A stretch of 64,000 nt of DNA, taken from positions 47,321 through 111,320 of the forward strand of contig LNEK01000019.1 in assembly GCA_001464425.1 (NCBI GenBank), in the 5' to 3' direction. Positions 53,749 through 62,731 of the stretch are shown piece after piece; position 1 is the first letter of the stretch, and every line of letters starts with the position of its first letter. Source of the DNA: Alphaproteobacteria bacterium Ga0077535 (GTDB taxonomy: Bacteria > Pseudomonadota > Alphaproteobacteria > Caulobacterales > Aquidulcibacteraceae). Under the pieces are notes generated by a model. It was not told where the DNA came from, searched no databases, and worked only from the letters and a program-made list of their open reading frames with translations. The position numbers were made by a program, and so were the translations under genes.

Positions 53749-54354
53749 TTACGAGGCGCGGACTTCTCGGGGCGCCTTCGAGGATTTCGGCTTAACGCGC
53801 TGCTTCAGGCGGCGGCGGAATTCGCGCACCGCGCGCGACCTTCTAAAATCGCTGTAGATCCGGTCCAGCGTCGCAGGCGCCGCGCTGAGTTCCACGCGCA
53901 CGGCGAGTTCCGCGCCGGGCGCGCCGCACTTTTGGATGGTCACCGTCTGGCGCAAAGCCTGCGGCGCCGAGGCCAACACCGCTTCCACCGATGTCTGCAC
54001 CACGAGGTTCTGGGCGCTATCACCCAGGTTGAGCCCGAGTTCAAAACGCGAGCGTTGTGGTTTCAGCTGGTACAAGCGCTGGTAGGCGCCGATAGCGGCA
54101 TCGGCGATGCCTGGCGTCATCAGGGCGTTTCCGATCCGCTGCGGATCGTTGAACATCGCAAGCGGGCCGCCCGCCTCGCCCTTTGGCAAAGCGCGGGTGA
54201 CAAGCGTCGGCCCTAAACCCCAAAGCAGGGTCATGTCGGCCCGCGCCGTCGAGGCGGCGGTGTCGACGATGATATTGGTTCTGGCCGGCGCGAACCGCAG
54301 CGCGAGCAACAGCACGACGATTACGCCGACGGCGACGGCGCCCCAGACAAGCAT
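53749..54354 (-). CDS. Hypothetical single-TM protein
   Basis: A 201-aa product with one N-terminal TM (LVWGAVAVGVIVVLLLALRF), then a soluble domain containing RFAPARTNIIVDTAASTARADMTLLWGLGPTLVTRALP. A basic C-terminal tail (KQRVKPKSSKAPREVR) follows. AAGGGGA precedes the ATG. It lies 35 bp after the DUF2254 gene on the same strand and is likely co-transcribed. No family recognised. Confidence 0.65.
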   Translation of the reverse strand: MLVWGAVAVGVIVVLLLALRFAPARTNIIVDTAASTARADMTLLWGLGPTLVTRALPKGEAGGPLAMFNDPQRIGNALMTPGIADAAIGAYQRLYQLKPQRSRFELGLNLGDSAQNLVVQTSVEAVLASAPQALRQTVTIQKCGAPGAELAVRVELSAAPATLDRIYSDFRRSRAVREFRRRLKQRVKPKSSKAPREVRAS

Positions 54355-54389
54355 GCTATCCCCTTTGCCAAACTCGATCGGCCACCCTC

Positions 54390-55973
54390 TTAGGCCGGCC
54401 CCGCGCCCACGTCTGCTTGCGTCCCCAACCAGCCGAAGAACGTCGCAAGGCTCTCACGTTGCGCAGGCGGCATATACTCGAAATTGCGCCCGCGATCGAT
54501 GATTTCCCAAAAATCCTTGCTCTCGACGTTCTCCAACTGACGGCGGATCTTCGACAAACGCTCCTGCGGCTCATCGTGCATATCGTCGGCGATGGCGCGG
54601 GCCCGATCCAGCTGGTTGGTGGAGATATAGAAGGCGGCCAACTTCACCTGAGCTTTGCGGACGCCCATGAGCGCCTTTTCCTGCCCGCGCACAAAAGGCG
54701 GACGATCGAGTTCGAGAAATTCGGCGAGGATGTCCCGCTCGGCAGGCGACGCGACCTCATTTGCGATTTGCGCGATCGCCGATGAATCGTAAGCCACCGT
54801 CTCGGTGATGAAGCTTAGGTCCATCTCGAAACCGATGAGCCCGTAATACTTCATGTGGCGCACACCCTCGAGCGCGGCTTTGTGTTGGCCCTTGTGCAAC
54901 ATCGACTCGACCAGCTTCCGGTACTGATTGAGCACGTTGTAAGCCGTGCGCACATCGCGCGCGTTCAGGGTCGAGCGCAGATACGAATTCATAAACCGAT
55001 AGACGAGGCCGATCAGCTCTTGATCATCCGCGTCGGCGGCGGCTTCGCCGATATAGCGCGTATCGATAGCAATCACGTAGGTGATGTCGCGCATTGAACC
55101 GAGCGCTTCATTGTAGATGCTCAGATACTGACGCATCACCTTCCATTCGATCCAGGTGCGGCGCTGCTCGAGATCGTGCAGCGACTCTGCGTCCATCGCG
55201 ACGAAGTCTGGATTCTGGCGGATCTCCGGGCCGATCGAGTACCAAGTCTTACTCGCCTGCGGCTTCAGCTTCACATAATCGATCGCGAAATCTTTCAATG
55301 CGTCGACGGCCGCGCTGGCGATGATCTTGTCCTTGCCGGATATAGAATTGTTGGCGATGTCGGTGAGTTCTTCGAGCGCGAACAGGGTCTTGGCCTGAGC
55401 CTCAAAGCATTGACCCTGATCGTCTTCTTTTGCGCCATCCTCGGCGCGCTTGATCGCCTCTTGGCGGATGTGGGCAATCAGAGTTCGCGGCTCAAGAAAC
55501 CAAAACACATAGCCGAAATACGGCATCGTGATGATGAGCCCGCCCATGGTCATACAGAGCAGCACCAGCAGCGTGATGCGTGGCACGTAATCGCTATGGC
55601 TAGCGGCAGACAACCAAACGCTCGCCACGCAGGTCACGACGTAATAGGCGGCGACGTAAATGTTCAGCCGGTCGCGCAAGAACATGCGGGCGACGCCGGT
55701 GTACCGCTCGGCCGACAATTGCACGATAATGCTGACGACGGTGATGACGATACCGAACACGGCAGCGTTGACGCCGACGAGTGTGGAGATTGAATCCGTT
55801 GAGGGATCAAAACTGAAATAGCGCGCGAGCGGACCGCCGGACTCCGCTACTTCGCTTGGCAGCAAGTAATAGTCGGCGATGTAGAAGGCCCAGAAAACGA
55901 CAAGCGCGCCCCAGGCCAGCACCGCTGCTTGCAGCGCGAACCTTTGGTACGTTTCGCTGAAGCGGTTGGTCAT
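54390..55973 (-). CDS. DUF2254-like predicted membrane protein
   Basis: A 527-aa protein from MTNRFSETYQRFALQAAVLA; the longer ORF adds 23 unsupported residues. Four N-terminal hydrophobic segments (about residues 14-35, 64-88, 107-125, 132-155) are followed by a long cytoplasmic helical region with many Asp/Glu/Arg. The membrane part (VGVNAAVFGIVITVVSIIVQLSAERYTG) resembles DUF2254 proteins of unknown function; the cytoplasmic part is not recognised. Confidence 0.7.
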   Translation of the reverse strand: MTNRFSETYQRFALQAAVLAWGALVVFWAFYIADYYLLPSEVAESGGPLARYFSFDPSTDSISTLVGVNAAVFGIVITVVSIIVQLSAERYTGVARMFLRDRLNIYVAAYYVVTCVASVWLSAASHSDYVPRITLLVLLCMTMGGLIITMPYFGYVFWFLEPRTLIAHIRQEAIKRAEDGAKEDDQGQCFEAQAKTLFALEELTDIANNSISGKDKIIASAAVDALKDFAIDYVKLKPQASKTWYSIGPEIRQNPDFVAMDAESLHDLEQRRTWIEWKVMRQYLSIYNEALGSMRDITYVIAIDTRYIGEAAADADDQELIGLVYRFMNSYLRSTLNARDVRTAYNVLNQYRKLVESMLHKGQHKAALEGVRHMKYYGLIGFEMDLSFITETVAYDSSAIAQIANEVASPAERDILAEFLELDRPPFVRGQEKALMGVRKAQVKLAAFYISTNQLDRARAIADDMHDEPQERLSKIRRQLENVESKDFWEIIDRGRNFEYMPPAQRESLATFFGWLGTQADVGAGPA

Positions 55974-56049
55974 ACGCGTCCCACGCCACGGAATCCACGT
56001 GGCCCGATGGACTGGCGTGGGCGGCGGAAATCCACCGCCCACGTTTAAG

Positions 56050-56427
56050 TCAGATGCTCTCGAGACGCGACGTTACGATGCCGGCGATAATCACCGCCGC
56101 ATAGCAAGCAAACATCAGCGCCGCGAATTGCGGGCCGAGCGAAGCGTCAAGGTTCGGAAAGACAAACTGGAAGCTGTTGATCGTGTAGATGCCGATCAGC
56201 AGACCTGGCACCGCCATGATCGACGCCGCTTCCGAACGGTCCGTCGGCGCGACGTTCAAAATCTTGAGAAACGCAAACGTCACAACCAGCAACACCGCCG
56301 GCAGGATCATAAACATCCAAGAGATGCCATCGCCGCCCGAGGTGAAAACCTGCTCACCCATAAAACGGAACCCAAGCGCAATCGCGATCCAAAGCAAAAA
56401 GCCTACAAGCAACCACCGCACGATCAT
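56050..56427 (-). CDS. Small four-TM membrane protein
   Basis: A 125-aa hydrophobic protein with four TM segments (about residues 5-20, 36-58, 68-88, 99-120), MIVRWLLVGFLLWIAIALGFRFMG at the start. DUF5367-like in outline, but I am not sure. It is 76 bp from the DUF2254 gene start, on the same strand, and divergent from the decapeptide-repeat gene across 329 bp. Confidence 0.65.
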   Translation of the reverse strand: MIVRWLLVGFLLWIAIALGFRFMGEQVFTSGGDGISWMFMILPAVLLVVTFAFLKILNVAPTDRSEAASIMAVPGLLIGIYTINSFQFVFPNLDASLGPQFAALMFACYAAVIIAGIVTSRLESI

Positions 56428-56616
56428 GTCGAACTCTCCCCTACGACCCGACCGAACCGGGTAGCGTTTGATAATATTACATTTGTCTCATGCGGGCGGC
56501 AATCTGCGCCGATCCCTGATCCGCGCACGAAACGTGCGCAACGCAATCGCCTGAGCCGGGAAAACGGCGTGCGATGAGGGCCCAGAACCCCGATCACTTT
56601 TTGACGCCGATTGGGC

Positions 56617-56641
56617 GCGGAAAACCCCGTGTTTTCCGCGT
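56617..56641. promoter_or_regulatory. Perfect 10-bp hairpin in the leader of the repeat gene
   Basis: CGCGGAAAAC-CCCGT-GTTTTCCGCG is a perfect inverted repeat 116 bp before the repeat-protein ATG. No T-run follows, so it is more like an operator or leader RNA structure than a terminator. The 56428-56756 gap otherwise shows no gene; a possible -35 TTGACG at 56702 has no convincing -10. Confidence 0.5.
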
Positions 56642-56756
56642 TCTGAGCGTGACCGCAGTCACTCGAAAAACCCCGGAGCGTTCCCTAAGGCCAAGAAAGC
56701 ATTGACGGGCGGTAATTATTGGCAGCACGTTTCGCCCGCGTGGAGGAGACCCTGAA

Positions 56757-58484
56757 ATGAGCGATGACTCGCTTTCGAAGAACGCCAAGGTGGGCATCGC
56801 CGCCATGGGCGGGATTACACTCGTGGCGGTTGCAGCTTTGGCCGTAGGCACCGTGTTGCCGCCGCTCAGCAATCAAAGCAGCGGCACGATCGCACCGGCG
56901 GAGCGCTACCGTTCGGCGCAAGTCTCCGACGCAGATGTCACCCTTGGCGACGACGCCGTGCCGCTTCTTATGCAGACGGACGCGTTCGAGCTGATGATCA
57001 ACGATCCGTCGTTCCGGGCCCTTGCATCGGATGCTGGCTTCGCAGCTCTCGCGCAGAACCCGCAAGCGCTTCTCGCCATGGCGCAGGACGCGCAGGCGTT
57101 CTCAGCTCTCGCGCGTGACCCGCAAGCCTTCGCGGCGCTCGCTCGCGCCGCAAACGCCGGCGCGGCCCAATCGATGGATGCGCAAGCCGCCAATGCGGAA
57201 GCGTTCGCCGCAATGGCCCGTCACGCTAACGCCTTCGAAGCGATGGCCCGCCAGCCTCAAGCCTTCGCCGCGATGGCCCGCCACCCTCAAGCCTTCGCAG
57301 CTTTGGCCCGTCACCCGCAGGCGTTCGCCGCAATGGCGCGCAACCCACAGGCCTTCGCCGCCTTCGCGCGCAACGGCAATTTCGCCGCCGCCGCACGCAA
57401 CCCGCAAGCAACCACGGCAATGGCGCGGGACGCGCAAGCCTTCCAAGCCTTGGCCGGTGACGCACAAGCGATGAGCGCACTCGCTGCCGACGCGCAGGCG
57501 TTCCAGGCATTGGCTGCCGATGCACAGGCCTTCCAAGCGCTCGCGCGTGACGCACAAGCGTTTAACGCACTCGCTTCAAACGCTGCTGCTTTCGATGCGA
57601 TGGCGCGCAACGCCGAAGCATTCCAGGCACTAGCACGCGACGCACAGGGCCTCAGCGCCATGGCGCGCAGCGCGCAAGCGTTCGACGCCCAAGCCCGGTT
57701 GGCCCAAGCGCTCGACGCTCAAGCGGTCGCCGCTTTCGGCGCCAACGCGCAAGCCTTCTCGGCAATGGCGCGTGAGCCGCAAGCGTTCGCGGCAATGGCT
57801 CGCCACCCGCAGGCGTTCGAGGCACTGGCGCGTCACCCACAAGCGTTTGCGGCAATGGCGCGCAACCCGCAGGCGTTCGCCGCTTTCGCCCGTGACGCCA
57901 ACTTCGCTGCGGCGGCCCGCAACCCGCAGGCGAATGTGGCGATGGCGCGTGACGCACAGGCGTTCCAAGCGCTCGGCCGCGATGCGCAAGCGATGCGCGT
58001 GCTCGCTGCCGACGCGCAGGCGTTCCAGGCGCTGGCTTCCAACGCCCAAGCCTTCCAAGCACTCGCCCGGGATGCGCAGGCGTTTAACGCGCTCGCATCG
58101 AATGCACAGGCGTTCCAGGCGCTCGCTCGCAACGCCCAGGCCTTCCAGGCTCTGTCGCGCGACGCCCAGGGCCTAGCCGCCATGGCTCGTAACGCGCAGG
58201 CGTTCCAGGCGCAGGCTGCGGCGGCGCGCTCGGCGCAAGGCATCAACGCGCAGGCGTTCCAGCTGATGGCGCGTCACCCGCAGGCCTTCGCCGCCATGGC
58301 GCAGAACCCGCAAGCGTTCGAAGCCCTGGCCCGCAACCCGCAAGCGATGCAGGCGCTCGCCTCCAACGCTCAAGCGTTCACGGCGCTGGCCCGCAACCCG
58401 GCGTTCGCAGCGCTGGCGCGTGAGCCCGCGTTTGCCGCCATGGCGCGAGACGCGAGCTTCGCAAGCGCGCTACGGGCGAATTGA
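56757..58484 (+). CDS. Membrane-anchored protein made of about 45 decapeptide repeats
   Basis: A 575-aa protein with strong GGAGGAG before the ATG. Residues 12-34 form one TM or uncleaved signal (GIAAMGGITLVAVAALAVG), then a short acidic linker. From about residue 82 to the end it consists of some 45 units of ten residues (a few of nine), consensus [D/N/H]-[A/P]-Q-A-F-x-A-[L/M]-A-R, predicted all-helical and Ala-rich (about 40%) with one Phe per unit. A run of 15 units occurs twice (residues 166-314 and 340-488). I know no named family. It is the first gene of a likely operon with the next two genes. A surface-fibre, scaffold or substrate role is possible but unproven. Confidence 0.85.
   Translation: MSDDSLSKNAKVGIAAMGGITLVAVAALAVGTVLPPLSNQSSGTIAPAERYRSAQVSDADVTLGDDAVPLLMQTDAFELMINDPSFRALASDAGFAALAQNPQALLAMAQDAQAFSALARDPQAFAALARAANAGAAQSMDAQAANAEAFAAMARHANAFEAMARQPQAFAAMARHPQAFAALARHPQAFAAMARNPQAFAAFARNGNFAAAARNPQATTAMARDAQAFQALAGDAQAMSALAADAQAFQALAADAQAFQALARDAQAFNALASNAAAFDAMARNAEAFQALARDAQGLSAMARSAQAFDAQARLAQALDAQAVAAFGANAQAFSAMAREPQAFAAMARHPQAFEALARHPQAFAAMARNPQAFAAFARDANFAAAARNPQANVAMARDAQAFQALGRDAQAMRVLAADAQAFQALASNAQAFQALARDAQAFNALASNAQAFQALARNAQAFQALSRDAQGLAAMARNAQAFQAQAAAARSAQGINAQAFQLMARHPQAFAAMAQNPQAFEALARNPQAMQALASNAQAFTALARNPAFAALAREPAFAAMARDASFASALRAN
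57252..58220 (+). repeat. Duplicated 15-unit block within the repeat gene
   Basis: The 447-bp blocks 57252-57698 and 57774-58220 encode the same order of 15 variant units (for example HPQAFAAMAR, NPQAFAAFAR, N-G/A-NFAAAAR, NPQA-x-x-AMAR, DAQAM, DAQGL). The unit order, including a nine-residue unit, is preserved, so one block arose by duplication of the other rather than by uniform expansion. Period about 522 bp. Confidence 0.85.
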
Positions 58485-58490
58485 TACGGC

Positions 58491-58519
58491 GCGGCGCATC
58501 GCTTTAAGCGATGCGCCGC
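58491..58519 (+). terminator. Strong hairpin between repeat gene and OM peptidase gene
   Basis: A perfect 14-bp stem (GCGGCGCATCGCTT / AAGCGATGCGCCGC) around one T, so in practice an 11-bp stem with loop CTTTAAG. It is followed by TTCG, not a T-run. It lies within the 68-bp gap and could be a partial terminator or a 3'-end stabiliser that makes the repeat protein mRNA more abundant than the downstream genes. Confidence 0.6.
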
Positions 58520-58552
58520 TTCGTCCGCCCGAAGCCGTGTTAGGCAAGGAGC

Positions 58553-61500
58553 GTGGATATCCGTGGGGGACTTTTCCTAGCGAGCTTGTTGTTTGCGCCG
58601 ATAGCATCGGCGCAAACGCCCGTCGATGACGCCCCGCAAATCGCGGTTGACCCACCGGCCGCCGATGTCACCGCGCCCGAGCCACCGCCGCAGCAAGAGC
58701 CGCCGAGCCGCGCACCAGAAGACATTCCCGTTATCGATCTCAGCCAAATCGAAACCGAAAATCTGCGCCTGCTCTTTTTTGCGCCGCAAGAGAGCTATCT
58801 CACGCCCTATGTCGGCCGCAGCTTCGAGAATGCGTTGGCGTACCAACAGCGCATGTTCGATTGGGAGCCGTGGGAGCCCGTCACGGTTCTGCTCAAGGAC
58901 TTCTCGGACTACGGCAACGCCGCAGCACGCTCTTCACCCAACAACGCGCTGCTGATCGACATCGCACCGCTAAGCTTGGCGTATGAAACCTTCAGTCCCG
59001 GCGAGCGCTTCTTCACGCTGACCAATCACGAAGTCACGCACGTCGCTTTGATGGATGTGTGGAACGAGCGCGACGCGTTCTGGCGCCGTTTCTTCGCCGG
59101 CAAGCCGATGCCAGTGCAGGAACATCCGGAATCGATCCTCTACAATTATCTCACCACGCCGCGCGTAAATGTGCCGCGCTGGTATCTCGAAGGCAGCGCC
59201 GTGTTCATGGAAACATGGATGGCCGGCGGCTTCGGCCGCGCGCAGGGCGCCTACGATGAAATGGTGTTCCGCTCGATGGTGCGCGATGACGCGCACTTCT
59301 ATTCGCCGGTGGGGTTGGAGTCCGAAGGCATCTTCGTCGACTTCCAAGTCGGCGTGAACGACTATCTCTATGGCACGCGGTTCTTCAGCTACCTCGCGCT
59401 CAACCACTCACCGGAGCAAGTCGTTCAATGGCTGCGCCGCGATGAAGATAGCGCCGCGTATTACGGCACGCAATTTCGCCGTGTGTTCGGTCTGCCGCTT
59501 CATCAGGCCTGGCAGAACTGGATCGAATGGGAGTTCGAATTCCAGCGCGAGAACCTGGCTTCGGTGCACGCCTACCCAACGACGAACGCCAATGCTCTCT
59601 CACCGCGCGCGCTGGGCTCAGTGTCGCGCACCTTCGTCAATCCGGAGACCGGCGGCCTGATCGGCGCTTTCCGTTATCCCGGCGTGATCGGTCATATCGG
59701 CGAACTCACGCCCGGCAGCGGCGACATTCGCCACCTCACCGATATCAAAGGTGCGATGCTCTATCGCGTCACCTCGCTCGCCTACGATCCCAGCACCAAC
59801 ACGGCCTGGTACACGACCGACAATTACGCCTATCGCGATATCATGCGTCTCGATGTGGCGACCGGACGCGAAGAGATGGTCCTGCGCGATGCGCGCATCG
59901 GCGACATTGTGTTCAACCCATCCGACCGCTCGCTCTGGGGACTCCGCCACCTCAACGGCTACGTCACGCTCGTGCGCATGCCCGAGCCGCATACGAGTTG
60001 GAATCAGGTCCACACCTTCCCGTTCGGGCGCGTGCCGTTCGATCTCGATATTTCGGCTGACGGCTCAATGCTCGCGGCATCCGTGGGTGAAGTGAACGGC
60101 GATCAGTCCGTGCAGATCTTCCGAATGGCGGACCTCACCGCTGGCGTCACCGAACCGTTCGCCCGCTTCAGCCTCGGCACATCAACGCCGGAAGGCTTCG
60201 TCTTCTCGCCGGACGGCCGCTACCTTTACGGCAGCGCCTACTACACCGGCGTCTCCAACATTTTCCGCTACGAGATCGCGACCCAAGAATTGGAGGCGGT
60301 CTCCAATGCAGAGACCGGTTTCTTCCGCCCGATCCCACAATCCGATGGCTCGCTCATTGTTTATGAGTACACGGGCGAAGGCTTCCGCCCCGCCGTCATC
60401 CAGCCAGAGCCGCTCGAGAGCCTCGGCAACATCCGCTTCCTCGGCGCCGACATCGCTGAGCGCCATCCCGTCGTGACAACGTGGACGGCCGGACCGCCGA
60501 GCGCAGTCGATTTCGACGCCATGGTCACGGCGCAAGGCCATTACCTGCCGCGTGATGAAATGACGTTAGGCGCCGCCTATCCCGTCATCGAAGGCTATCG
60601 CGGCCGCGCGGCGCTTGGCTATCACGTCGTGTTCGAAGATCCGCTGCAGTTCAATCAGCTGCACGCGACGCTCTCCTACACTTTGGACTCACCGTACGAA
60701 GATCAGGACTGGCACCTCGACGTCGAGTACCGGACGCTGAAATGGCGCTTCCGCTATTGGCACAATGACGCCGATTTCTACGACCTTTTCGGCCCCACTG
60801 AACGTGCGCGTGCAGGCGATGCGCTGATCGTCGGCTATCGCCATTCGTTCATCTACGACCCTCCGCGCCAACTCGATCTCGACGTCGAGGCGGCTTACTA
60901 CACCGGGCTCGATACGCTCCCCGGCGCCCAGAACGTGCAAAGCCAGTTCGACACGCTGGCCTCGTTCAACGCCGAGCTTCATTACACCAACACAACGCGC
61001 TCGCTGGGCGCAGTCGATCACGAGCGCGGCTGGCGCTGGAATCTCGGCGTCGGCGCCGATCATGCCAACGGCGAGGTCTTTCCGAGCGTGCGCGGCGGGG
61101 TCGATTTCGGCGTGCCGCTGCCGATGAACAATTCCTCGATCTGGCTCTACACTGCGGCGGGCGCGGCGGGCGGCGACGAACTCAGCCCGCTCAGCAGCTT
61201 CTATCTCGGCGCCTTCGGCAACAATTACGTCGACGACCGCGAAGTGAAGCGCTACCGCGAGTTCGACAGCTTCCCGGGCTTTGAGATCAACCAGATCGAC
61301 GCGCAAAGCTTCGTGCGCTCGGTAGCGGAGATCAATCTGCCGCCGGTGCGGTTCGAAGATATCGGCTCGCCCGGCTTTTTCCTCAGCTCAGTGCGCACGG
61401 CCGTGTTCGCCGGCGCCCTGGAAGCCGAGCCCAGCATCGGCGAGCGGCAATCTTATCAAACCGTCGGCATTCAGACCGATTGGAATTTCACCGTCGCGCA

Positions 61501-61597
61501 CCGATTGCCGATGGTGCTGTCAGTCGGCTACGCTGAGGGCTTCGAAGACGGCGAGCGCCGCGGCAACGAGGTGCTGGTCTCGCTAAAGATCATGTGA
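58553..61597 (+). CDS. Secreted HEXXH peptidase-propeller-outer-membrane barrel protein
   Basis: A 1014-aa protein starting at GTG (no other in-frame start; AAGGAG 1 nt before it). Order: Sec signal (residues 1-20), Pro-rich linker, a gluzincin-like metallopeptidase domain with H159-E-V-T-H163 (TLTNHEVTHVALM) and a downstream Glu213 in RWYLEGSAVF, then a WD40/TolB-like beta-propeller (about residues 350-640; repeated DISADGSML and VFSPDGRYLYG motifs), and a C-terminal about 300-residue region of alternating strands ending EVLVSLKIM, like a Bam/Omp85-type surface-antigen barrel. It probably sits in the outer membrane with a periplasmic or surface peptidase. I know no named family. The stop overlaps the PrsW gene. 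Confidence 0.85.
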   Translation: MDIRGGLFLASLLFAPIASAQTPVDDAPQIAVDPPAADVTAPEPPPQQEPPSRAPEDIPVIDLSQIETENLRLLFFAPQESYLTPYVGRSFENALAYQQRMFDWEPWEPVTVLLKDFSDYGNAAARSSPNNALLIDIAPLSLAYETFSPGERFFTLTNHEVTHVALMDVWNERDAFWRRFFAGKPMPVQEHPESILYNYLTTPRVNVPRWYLEGSAVFMETWMAGGFGRAQGAYDEMVFRSMVRDDAHFYSPVGLESEGIFVDFQVGVNDYLYGTRFFSYLALNHSPEQVVQWLRRDEDSAAYYGTQFRRVFGLPLHQAWQNWIEWEFEFQRENLASVHAYPTTNANALSPRALGSVSRTFVNPETGGLIGAFRYPGVIGHIGELTPGSGDIRHLTDIKGAMLYRVTSLAYDPSTNTAWYTTDNYAYRDIMRLDVATGREEMVLRDARIGDIVFNPSDRSLWGLRHLNGYVTLVRMPEPHTSWNQVHTFPFGRVPFDLDISADGSMLAASVGEVNGDQSVQIFRMADLTAGVTEPFARFSLGTSTPEGFVFSPDGRYLYGSAYYTGVSNIFRYEIATQELEAVSNAETGFFRPIPQSDGSLIVYEYTGEGFRPAVIQPEPLESLGNIRFLGADIAERHPVVTTWTAGPPSAVDFDAMVTAQGHYLPRDEMTLGAAYPVIEGYRGRAALGYHVVFEDPLQFNQLHATLSYTLDSPYEDQDWHLDVEYRTLKWRFRYWHNDADFYDLFGPTERARAGDALIVGYRHSFIYDPPRQLDLDVEAAYYTGLDTLPGAQNVQSQFDTLASFNAELHYTNTTRSLGAVDHERGWRWNLGVGADHANGEVFPSVRGGVDFGVPLPMNNSSIWLYTAAGAAGGDELSPLSSFYLGAFGNNYVDDREVKRYREFDSFPGFEINQIDAQSFVRSVAEINLPPVRFEDIGSPGFFLSSVRTAVFAGALEAEPSIGERQSYQTVGIQTDWNFTVAHRLPMVLSVGYAEGFEDGERRGNEVLVSLKIM

Positions 61598-62640
61598 TGC
61601 TCGCTGACCTCGTGCTGAAAGCGCTGATCGCTGTGGCGCCGGTGCTAATACTGCTCCTGGTGTTCGATCGCCTGGACGTCTTCAATCTCATTCCGATGCG
61701 AGAAATCGGTCTGCTGACAGGTGTCGGCGCCGGGCTCGCTGTGCTTACATTCGTTCTGAACTGGCGAGTGATGGACGGCTTCCCGATCGGCTGGAGCGCC
61801 TTCACCCGCTACGTCGCGCCGCCAATCGAAGAGGCGATGAAAGCCGCGCCGATCATTTATCTGTTCTCGCGCAATCGCCTGGGCTTCAAGCTCGACGCCG
61901 CCATCGCCGGCTTTGCCGTGGGCGCGGGATTCTCTGTGGCGGAGAACGCCTGGTATCTCGTGACTCTCACCGGCACGAACGTCACCGATTGGCTGGTGCG
62001 CGGCTTCGGCACGGCGGTGATGCATGGCGCGGCGACCGCGCTGTTCGCGATCATCGCGCACGAAATGTCGGAAAAGCAATCCGAGAGCGCCGCGGCGCAT
62101 TATAGCTTCAAGCCGCTGCTGTTTTTGCCGGGCTTCGCGGTGGCGACCGTGGTCCATTCAGCCTTCAACCACTTCCCGCAGCAACCGCTGATCGCCATGG
62201 TGCTCACGCTGCTGCTCGCGCCTCTTACGTTGTTCTTGACGCTCGCACGAAGCGAGCGCGCGACGCGCCACTGGCTCGCGGCGGACGCGGCGGCGCACCG
62301 CCAGCTGCTCGACGACATTCGCGCGGGGCGTTTCGCCGAGAGTAAAGCCGGCGCCGCGCTGCACGAGGCCGGCGCAATCGGCAGCGTACCCGCGGCAGAG
62401 GTTATGTCCTACGCGGAGTTGAAAATGGAAATGGTGCTGCGTGCGGAGGAGCTCATCCTCGCCAGTCATGAGGGTGAAGGCGCTACTGCGGGCGAACCTG
62501 AGCGCCAAAAGCTTCGTCACCTCGATACGCTGGAGCAGCGCTTAGGCAAAACCGTCGCCGCCGCCATAGACTCGCGCCTCGGCTTCACACGCAACGATTT
62601 GTACGAACTGAGCCGTCTGCGCGCACGCTTATCGGATTAA
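61597..62640 (+). CDS. PrsW family intramembrane metalloprotease
   Basis: A 347-aa polytopic protein starting at ATG 61597 inside the stop overlap of the preceding gene (TGATG; a GTG one codon earlier is possible). The PrsW signature EE motif is PPIEEAMKAAPII, followed by AVGAGFSVAENAWY, HGAATALFAIIAHEM (zinc His), and HSAFNHFP. About seven to eight TM segments and a cytoplasmic helical tail of about 120 residues. PrsW proteases cleave anti-sigma factors or other membrane proteins. Being coupled to the OM peptidase, it may process a member of the same cassette. Confidence 0.88.
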   Translation: MLADLVLKALIAVAPVLILLLVFDRLDVFNLIPMREIGLLTGVGAGLAVLTFVLNWRVMDGFPIGWSAFTRYVAPPIEEAMKAAPIIYLFSRNRLGFKLDAAIAGFAVGAGFSVAENAWYLVTLTGTNVTDWLVRGFGTAVMHGAATALFAIIAHEMSEKQSESAAAHYSFKPLLFLPGFAVATVVHSAFNHFPQQPLIAMVLTLLLAPLTLFLTLARSERATRHWLAADAAAHRQLLDDIRAGRFAESKAGAALHEAGAIGSVPAAEVMSYAELKMEMVLRAEELILASHEGEGATAGEPERQKLRHLDTLEQRLGKTVAAAIDSRLGFTRNDLYELSRLRARLSD

Positions 62641-62731
62641 ACCGCAGAACGCTCCGATCGAGCCTCAGCCCTACAACGGCGCTTGAAATATGCGCCGCCG
62701 GTGCGTCCTTGGAGAGCCGCGGCGATCCAAG

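Noticed and set aside
57102-58246. Antisense ORFs in the repeat gene (e.g. 57102-57557, 57630-58058)
   Set aside because: They arise from the repeated codons; no start signals or domains.
56757-58484. CRISPR array or satellite DNA suggested by the 30-bp periodicity
   Set aside because: The period encodes an in-frame decapeptide throughout, with no unique spacers and no cas genes.
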